This document shows, one piece after another, positions 59,693 through 64,000 of a stretch of DNA of 64,000 bases. The position numbers and the translations under genes were made by a program. The notes beneath the pieces were generated by a model. That model searched no databases. It was given only the letters and a program-made list of their open reading frames with translations, and was not told the DNA's origin. Each line of letters opens with the position of its first letter. The first letter of the stretch is position 1. Origin of the DNA: Sulfomarinibacter sp963741385 (GTDB lineage Bacteria; Acidobacteriota; Thermoanaerobaculia; Thermoanaerobaculales; Sulfomarinibacteraceae); contig CAVUHO010000014.1 of the NCBI GenBank assembly GCA_963741385.1, positions 248,001-312,000 of the forward strand. Direction: 5' to 3'.

Positions 59693-61525
59693 ATGACGAC
59701 GGTTCTCGGCATCTCAGCCTACTATCACGATTCGGCCGCCGCTCTGGTAGCCGACGGCGATATCATCGCCGCCGCCCAGGAGGAGCGGTTCACCCGCATC
59801 AAGCACGACCACGCCTTCCCGAGCAACGCCATCGCCTACTGTCTTTCGGAGGCCGGTATCGGACCCGCCGACCTCGACTACGTCGGGTTCTACGACAAGC
59901 CCTTCCTCAAGTTCGAGCGCATCCTGGAAACCTATCTCGCCTATGCACCGGCGGGTTTCCGTTCCTTCCTCAAGGCGATGCCGCTGTGGATGCGGCAGAA
60001 ACTCCACCTGCCGCGCGAGATCCGGCGTGAACTCCATGGCGAGTACCGTCGTGGGATCGTCTTCACTGAGCACCACGAGTCCCACGCGGCCTCGGCCTTT
60101 TTCCCGTCGCCCTTCGACGAGGCCGCGATCCTGACCCTCGACGGGGTGGGGGAGTGGGCCACCGCCAGCTTCGGTGTCGGCCGCTCAAACCGGATCGAAC
60201 TCAGCCACGAGCTTCAATTTCCCCACTCCCTCGGCCTCCTGTACTCAGCCTTCACCTATTTCTGCGGTTTCAAGGTCAACTCCGGTGAGTACAAGCTGAT
60301 GGGTCTCGCGCCCTACGGTTCGCCGATCTACGCCGACGAGATCCTGGACAAACTGCTCGACCTCAAGGACGACGGGTCGTTCCGTCTCGACCTCAGCTAC
60401 TTCAACTACTGCCAGGGTCTGACGATGACCTCGAAGAACTTCGACCACCTGTTCGGCGGACCTCCGCGTGCGCCCGAGACCTCACTGACCCAGCGGGAGA
60501 TGGATCTCGCCGCCTCGGTGCAAAAGGTCACCGAGGAAATCGTCCTGCGGGCGGTCACCCACCTGCACAAAACCACCGGCATGAAAAACCTCTGTCTCGC
60601 GGGAGGTGTGGCGCTCAATTGCGTGGGCAACGGGCGGATCCTGCGCGAGGGCCCGTTCGATCGCCTGTGGATCCAACCGGCGGCGGGGGATGCGGGTGGC
60701 GCCCTCGGAGCCGCGCTCTACATCTGGCACCAGCTGTTGGACAAGCCGCGGACCCCGGCCTCACCCGATGGCCAGAAGGGGTCGCTGCTCGGCCCGCGGT
60801 TTTCTGAAAAAGATATCCGGACATTCCTCGACAGCACCGGGTCGGTCTATCGCCACATCGCCGATGACGAAGAGCTCGACCGCGAGATCATCGATCTGAT
60901 CGAGGACGAGAAGGTGGTGGGTCTCCTTCAGGGCCGGATGGAGTTCGGTCCGCGCGCCCTCGGGTGCCGCAGCATCATCGGTGACGCCCGCAGCCGCAAG
61001 ATGCAGTCGGTGATGAATCTGAAGATCAAGTTCCGCGAGTCCTTCCGGCCCTTTGCGCCCATCGTGCTGCGCGAGCGGGTCAGCGAGTACTTCGAGATGG
61101 AGGACGATGCCGACAGCCCATACATGCTCCTGGTCGCTGACGTCGCCGAAGACAAACGGCTGCCGTTGGCGGAGGACGGGGTCACGGGTCTTGCCAAGCT
61201 CAAGGGGATCCGGTCGGTCGTCCCGGCTATCACCCACGTCGACAACTCCGCCCGCGTGCAGACGGTGGATCCGGTTCGTCACGCCCGTCTGCACCGGCTG
61301 ATGACGCGGTTCGCCGAGCGAACCGGCTGCCCGGTGATGATCAACACCTCGTTCAACGTCCGCGGCGAGCCGATCGTGTGCGCGCCGGAGCACGCCTACC
61401 ACTGTTTCATGGGCACCGACATGGATGTGCTGGTGTTGGAGAACTTCCTCCTCCTCAAGGAGGACCAGCCGAAGGCGGCCGTTCCGGATCGGGACGGCTA
61501 CCTCGCCCGATTCGAATTGGATTAG
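59693..61525 (+). CDS. NodU/CmcH-type carbamoyltransferase
   Basis: A 610-residue enzyme of the TobZ/NodU/HypF-related carbamoyltransferase family. The N-terminal Kae1-like half has GISAYYHDSAAALV, TEHHESHAASAFFPSPF (metal histidines), LTLDGVGEWAT and KVNSGEYKLMGLAPYG. The C-terminal half has LCLAGGVALNCVGNGRI, MEFGPRALGCRSIIGD and NTSFNVRGEPIV. It moves a carbamoyl group from carbamoyl phosphate, through an adenylate, to a hydroxyl of a sugar or secondary metabolite. Two small membrane proteins follow in the order known from such loci. The acceptor is unknown. Confidence 0.92.
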   Translation: MTTVLGISAYYHDSAAALVADGDIIAAAQEERFTRIKHDHAFPSNAIAYCLSEAGIGPADLDYVGFYDKPFLKFERILETYLAYAPAGFRSFLKAMPLWMRQKLHLPREIRRELHGEYRRGIVFTEHHESHAASAFFPSPFDEAAILTLDGVGEWATASFGVGRSNRIELSHELQFPHSLGLLYSAFTYFCGFKVNSGEYKLMGLAPYGSPIYADEILDKLLDLKDDGSFRLDLSYFNYCQGLTMTSKNFDHLFGGPPRAPETSLTQREMDLAASVQKVTEEIVLRAVTHLHKTTGMKNLCLAGGVALNCVGNGRILREGPFDRLWIQPAAGDAGGALGAALYIWHQLLDKPRTPASPDGQKGSLLGPRFSEKDIRTFLDSTGSVYRHIADDEELDREIIDLIEDEKVVGLLQGRMEFGPRALGCRSIIGDARSRKMQSVMNLKIKFRESFRPFAPIVLRERVSEYFEMEDDADSPYMLLVADVAEDKRLPLAEDGVTGLAKLKGIRSVVPAITHVDNSARVQTVDPVRHARLHRLMTRFAERTGCPVMINTSFNVRGEPIVCAPEHAYHCFMGTDMDVLVLENFLLLKEDQPKAAVPDRDGYLARFELD

Positions 61526-61533
61526 GAGCTTTC

Positions 61534-61953
61534 ATGAGCGTGGTCCAGATCAACCGCGACCCCACCCCCCGGGAACTCCGCCAGTTCGGTTGGATCTGGA
61601 TGGCCTTCGTGACGTTCTTCGGCGCTGTCGCCTGGTTCAAGCTCCACAACCCACCGCTGGCCCGGGGTCTGTGGGCGGCCGCGATCGTGGTGCCGCTCAT
61701 CGGTTGGGCGGTGCCGTCGATCATGCGGCTCGTCTTCGTGGGGATGTCGTTCCTCGCCTGGCCGATCGGGTTCGTTGTTTCCCACGTCGTCCTGGCCGGG
61801 GTCTACTATCTGGTGCTGACCCCCATCGGTCTGCTGATGCGCCTTTTCGGGTATGATTCCATGAAGAAGACATTCGACCGCGAAGCGGCCAGCTACTGGG
61901 TGCCGCGATCCACCGTCGGCGTCGACGCAAAGCGCCACTTCAGACAGTTCTGA
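61534..61953 (+). CDS. SxtJ-family membrane protein
   Basis: A 139-residue protein with about three or four membrane helices (from IWMAFVTFFGAVAWF to VVLAGVYYLVLTPIGLLMRL) and a C-terminal soluble tail. The segments DPTPRELRQFGWIW and YDSMKKTFDREAASYWVPR are typical of SxtJ proteins. These occur beside carbamoyltransferases, first noted in saxitoxin loci; their role is not established. GGAG nine bases before ATG 61534. Confidence 0.85.
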   Translation: MSVVQINRDPTPRELRQFGWIWMAFVTFFGAVAWFKLHNPPLARGLWAAAIVVPLIGWAVPSIMRLVFVGMSFLAWPIGFVVSHVVLAGVYYLVLTPIGLLMRLFGYDSMKKTFDREAASYWVPRSTVGVDAKRHFRQF

Positions 61954-61962
61954 GGGACACAC

Positions 61963-62166
61963 ATGAGTCAGCACCAGCCAGACGACAACGATTTCGAACG
62001 CCAGGCGGGCGCCCCGCAACAGGGCATCGTGCGCGAGTTCCTCGACTTCCTGGTGCACAACAAGAAGTGGTGGCTGACGCCGATCATCCTGGTCCTGTTG
62101 CTGGTGACGGTGCTGATCGTGCTGTCGGGTTCCGCAGCGGCGCCGTTCATCTACACGCTGTTCTGA
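61963..62166 (+). CDS. DUF5989 small membrane protein
   Basis: A 67-residue protein with a charged N-terminus, the signature EFLDFLVHNKKWWLTPII and one membrane helix (LVLLLVTVLIVLSG), ending APFIYTLF. It belongs to the DUF5989 family, usually third in carbamoyltransferase-SxtJ-DUF5989 triplets, as here. It follows the SxtJ gene by nine bases. The function is unknown. Confidence 0.85.
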   Translation: MSQHQPDDNDFERQAGAPQQGIVREFLDFLVHNKKWWLTPIILVLLLVTVLIVLSGSAAAPFIYTLF

Positions 62167-62202
62167 TAGCAACTCGCCGCCGCGAATTGCGGTTCGCTTC
62201 GC

Positions 62203-63357
62203 TCAGCCGAGCAAGGCCAGGAATACGCCGGCAGCGACGGCCGAGCCGATGACCCCGGCGACGTTGGGGCCCATGGCGGCCATCAGCGGGTTGACCCTGC
62301 CGTCGGTCGCATCGCTGACGAACTTCTGCACCACCCTCGCCGACATTGGCACCGCCGACACGCCGGCGGCGCCGATGCACGGGTTGATCTTCGAGCCTCC
62401 CGGCAACACCAGGTTGAGGATCTTGGCGAAGACCACCCCGCCGAAGGTGCTGAACGAGAACGCCACGGCGCCGAGCACCAGGATGAAGATCGTTCGCACG
62501 TGGATGAAGGCGGTCCCCTCCATGGTGGCGCCGACCACGATCCCGAGAAAAATCGTGACGATATTGATCAACGCGCCGCCGGCGGTCTTGGACAAGCGGT
62601 CGGTGACGGTCGACTCGCGCAGCAGATTGCCGAACATCAACATGCCGATGAGGGGCGCGCATGCGGGGATGGCGAGGGATGCGACCACCGCAGTGACGAT
62701 GGGAAAGAGGATGACCGCGGTCTTCGACACCGGCTTGATCTGGGGCATGTCGATGGCGCGTTCGGACCGGGTGGTGAGGAGGCGCATGATCGGCGGTTGG
62801 ATGATCGGCACCAGCGCCATATAGCTGTAGGCCGCGACCGCAATCGCTCCCAGGAGGTGCGGGGCGAGAATGGAAGCGAGGAAGATCGATGTCGGTCCGT
62901 CGGCGCCGCCGATGATGCCGATGGAGGCCGCCTCGGGCGCGGTGAACCCGAAAAGGTAGAAAGCGCCCAGAGCGGCCACCGCGATTCCCAGTTGGGCTGC
63001 CGCGCCGAGCAGAAAAGTGATGGGCCGGCCGAGCAGCGGGCGGAAATCGGTCAAGGCGCCGACGCCGAGAAAGATCACCGGCGGCAGGAACTCGGTCTTG
63101 ATGCCGGCGTTGTACACCAACTGCAGCAGAGGGTGACTGCCATTGATTGCTGCCACGCCGTCAGCGGATGCGCTCATCATCGCATTCGGCAGATTCGCGA
63201 GAATCGCGCCGAAGCCGATCGGAATCAGGAGCAACGGCTCGAAACCCTTACGGACTGCGAGGTAGATCAGAGTGCCGCCGAGGGCGAACATGACCAGGTT
63301 CTGCCACCCGAGGGCGGCGAACCCGGACTGGGAGAGCAGGGTGCTCAGGGCACCCAT
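62203..63357 (-). CDS. Na+-translocating decarboxylase beta subunit (OadB/GcdB type)
   Basis: A 384-residue membrane protein with about nine or more helices. Family landmarks are NLVMFALGGTLIYLAVRKGFEPLLLIPIGFG split over two helices, IGIIGGADGPTSIFLAS (Asp essential for Na+ and proton movement in OadB) and GMLMFGNLLRESTVTDRL, plus a C-terminal GPNVAGVIGSAVAAG. It couples decarboxylation of a biotin-bound carboxyl group to Na+ export. It is one base from the biotin-carrier gene upstream, as expected of this complex. Which acid is decarboxylated cannot be read from this subunit. Confidence 0.92.
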   Translation of the reverse strand: MGALSTLLSQSGFAALGWQNLVMFALGGTLIYLAVRKGFEPLLLIPIGFGAILANLPNAMMSASADGVAAINGSHPLLQLVYNAGIKTEFLPPVIFLGVGALTDFRPLLGRPITFLLGAAAQLGIAVAALGAFYLFGFTAPEAASIGIIGGADGPTSIFLASILAPHLLGAIAVAAYSYMALVPIIQPPIMRLLTTRSERAIDMPQIKPVSKTAVILFPIVTAVVASLAIPACAPLIGMLMFGNLLRESTVTDRLSKTAGGALINIVTIFLGIVVGATMEGTAFIHVRTIFILVLGAVAFSFSTFGGVVFAKILNLVLPGGSKINPCIGAAGVSAVPMSARVVQKFVSDATDGRVNPLMAAMGPNVAGVIGSAVAAGVFLALLG

Positions 63358-63358
63358 G

Positions 63359-64000
63359 TCACGCCTCGAGGGTCAGGATCGAGTGGCGCGCCTCGATGTC
63401 GGCGCCGATCGCGGCATCGATGCTGACCACGGTGCCGCCGCACGGGGCCTTGACGTCGTGTTTCGCCTTCATGGCCTCGACCGCTGCCACCACCTGACCC
63501 TGGCTGACGGTGTCGCCGACCTTGACGTTGATCTCGACCAGTTCCGTCTTGCCCTGGAAGGGGGAGAACACCTTCGTGCCGTTGCCGGACCGAGCCGGAG
63601 TCGAGGCCTCAGCCGCGGGTTTCATTGCGCTGCCGGCGGCCGGCTCGATGGTGATGGTGAAGTTGCGGCTGCTGCCGTTTTCGACCACGGTGCATCTGGT
63701 GGTGACCGGCCCGGTCAACGTCGGAGCGGCGGTCGAGACTCCTGCCGCAGGAGCGGGCGCGGCTGCCGCCTCCTTCTTCTTGAACGGGAGAACGATCTTG
63801 GCCTTGCCGGTGAGCAGGCGGATGCCCTCGTTGAGATCCATGTTCTTGCCGGCGACGATCGCCGATGCGACCAAGAAACACGTTTTCGTCGGTGGTCGCA
63901 AGGCCGCGTTCCGTGAGGGCCGCGCGGGCAGCGGCGAGGCTGTCGGGCGCCGCCTCGAGGGGATCGCCGTCGAACGGCGGTTTTCCGAGCTGTTCGGCCG
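63359..64000 (-). CDS. Carboxyltransferase C-terminus and biotin carrier domain (frameshift, cut by window edge)
   Basis: The continuous part (from ATG 63841, 160 residues) has a basic hinge, an A/P-rich linker (AAAAPAPAAGVSTAAP) and a biotinyl domain with VVAAVEAMKAKHDVKAP, where the Lys of EAMK is biotinylated. Upstream, another frame to the window edge reads LGKPPFDGDPLEAAPDSLA and RGLATTDENVF. It joins LVASAIVAGKN in the downstream frame after a one-base change near 63873-63882. Together they match the end of a carboxyltransferase-biotin protein (OadA/PycB type). The active-site barrel would lie beyond the window. It partners OadB next door. Confidence 0.75.
   Translation of the reverse strand, partial: RPNSSENRRSTAIPSRRRPTASPLPARPSRNAALRPPTKTCFLVASAIVAGKNMDLNEGIRLLTGKAKIVLPFKKKEAAAAPAPAAGVSTAAPTLTGPVTTRCTVVENGSSRNFTITIEPAAGSAMKPAAEASTPARSGNGTKVFSPFQGKTELVEINVKVGDTVSQGQVVAAVEAMKAKHDVKAPCGGTVVSIDAAIGADIEARHSILTLEA

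Overview
The window is high-GC bacterial chromosome (roughly two-thirds G+C by eye) and is almost completely coding. The gene set points to an Acidobacteriota-like organism, possibly near Thermoanaerobaculia. The clues are a Ser/Thr kinase fused to TolB-type propeller repeats, tandem PQQ-type sugar dehydrogenases, a DUF2298 membrane protein, large multihaem cytochromes, an arsenosugar radical-SAM gene and many intergenic palindromes. This placement is inference from gene content only; the window has no rRNA, and the RNase P RNA was not compared with anything.

Layout. 1-1,480: a lower-GC, cassette-like edge with attC-like palindromes, a higBA toxin-antitoxin pair cut by the window end, a frame-broken RNase H-like cassette gene and a small unknown gene, all on the minus strand. 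1.66-8.7 kb: a voltage-gated K+ channel with a zinc ribbon, two tandem sugar dehydrogenases, a DNA-glycosylase pair (AlkA-like, frameshifted, plus YcaQ-like) and a GMC oxidoreductase. 8.9-11.6 kb: three overlapping genes (cysteine-less thioredoxin fold, M23 peptidase, GHMP kinase). 11.6-17.0 kb: a Kbp-like BON-LysM protein, a HerA-like ATPase, then a secreted MEMO-family protein with ispG. 17.1-22.1 kb: LpdD-like, DUF2298, glycosyltransferase 2, and an arsenosugar pair (CMD protein and arsS). 22.3-27.1 kb: two uncharacterised proteins around an MltF-like transglycosylase.

27.2-32.2 kb is the redox core: a membrane NapC/NrfH-like hexahaem protein diverges from a 1,048-residue protein with 23 CXXCH motifs and a C-terminal b-type membrane domain. 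These look like parts of a quinone-linked electron conduit. 32.2-37.0 kb encodes a 1,585-residue protein combining an AMP-forming ligase, a long uncharacterised middle, a possible kinase-like fold and a GNAT domain. 37.1-43.9 kb: an SDR, an M29 aminopeptidase translationally coupled to a ClpX-like AAA+ protein, and the TolB-fused kinase with a small follower. 43.97-44.35 kb is the RNase P RNA gene. It is followed by LD-carboxypeptidase, cNMP/FHA sensor, recG, a DUF1232 protein, an aminotransferase and a gamma-glutamyl-ligase-like/M20 peptidase fusion, mostly with overlapping or near-abutting ends.

52.96-53.48 kb is a repeat-filled gap. Then follow DUF1254/DUF1214 and AraC genes (divergent), AIM24-like and SRAP proteins, a phosphohexomutase-carbamoyltransferase-SxtJ-DUF5989 cluster, and at the right edge the beta subunit and biotin/carboxyltransferase part of a Na+-pumping decarboxylase.

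Two window-wide observations affect how the annotation should be read. Four genes (RNase H-like, alkA-like, ligase-M20, biotin carrier) are interrupted by single-base frame changes, so consensus indels in the assembly are a real possibility. Several genes without a Shine-Dalgarno start 6-7 bases after a -10-like hexamer, which suggests leaderless mRNAs.
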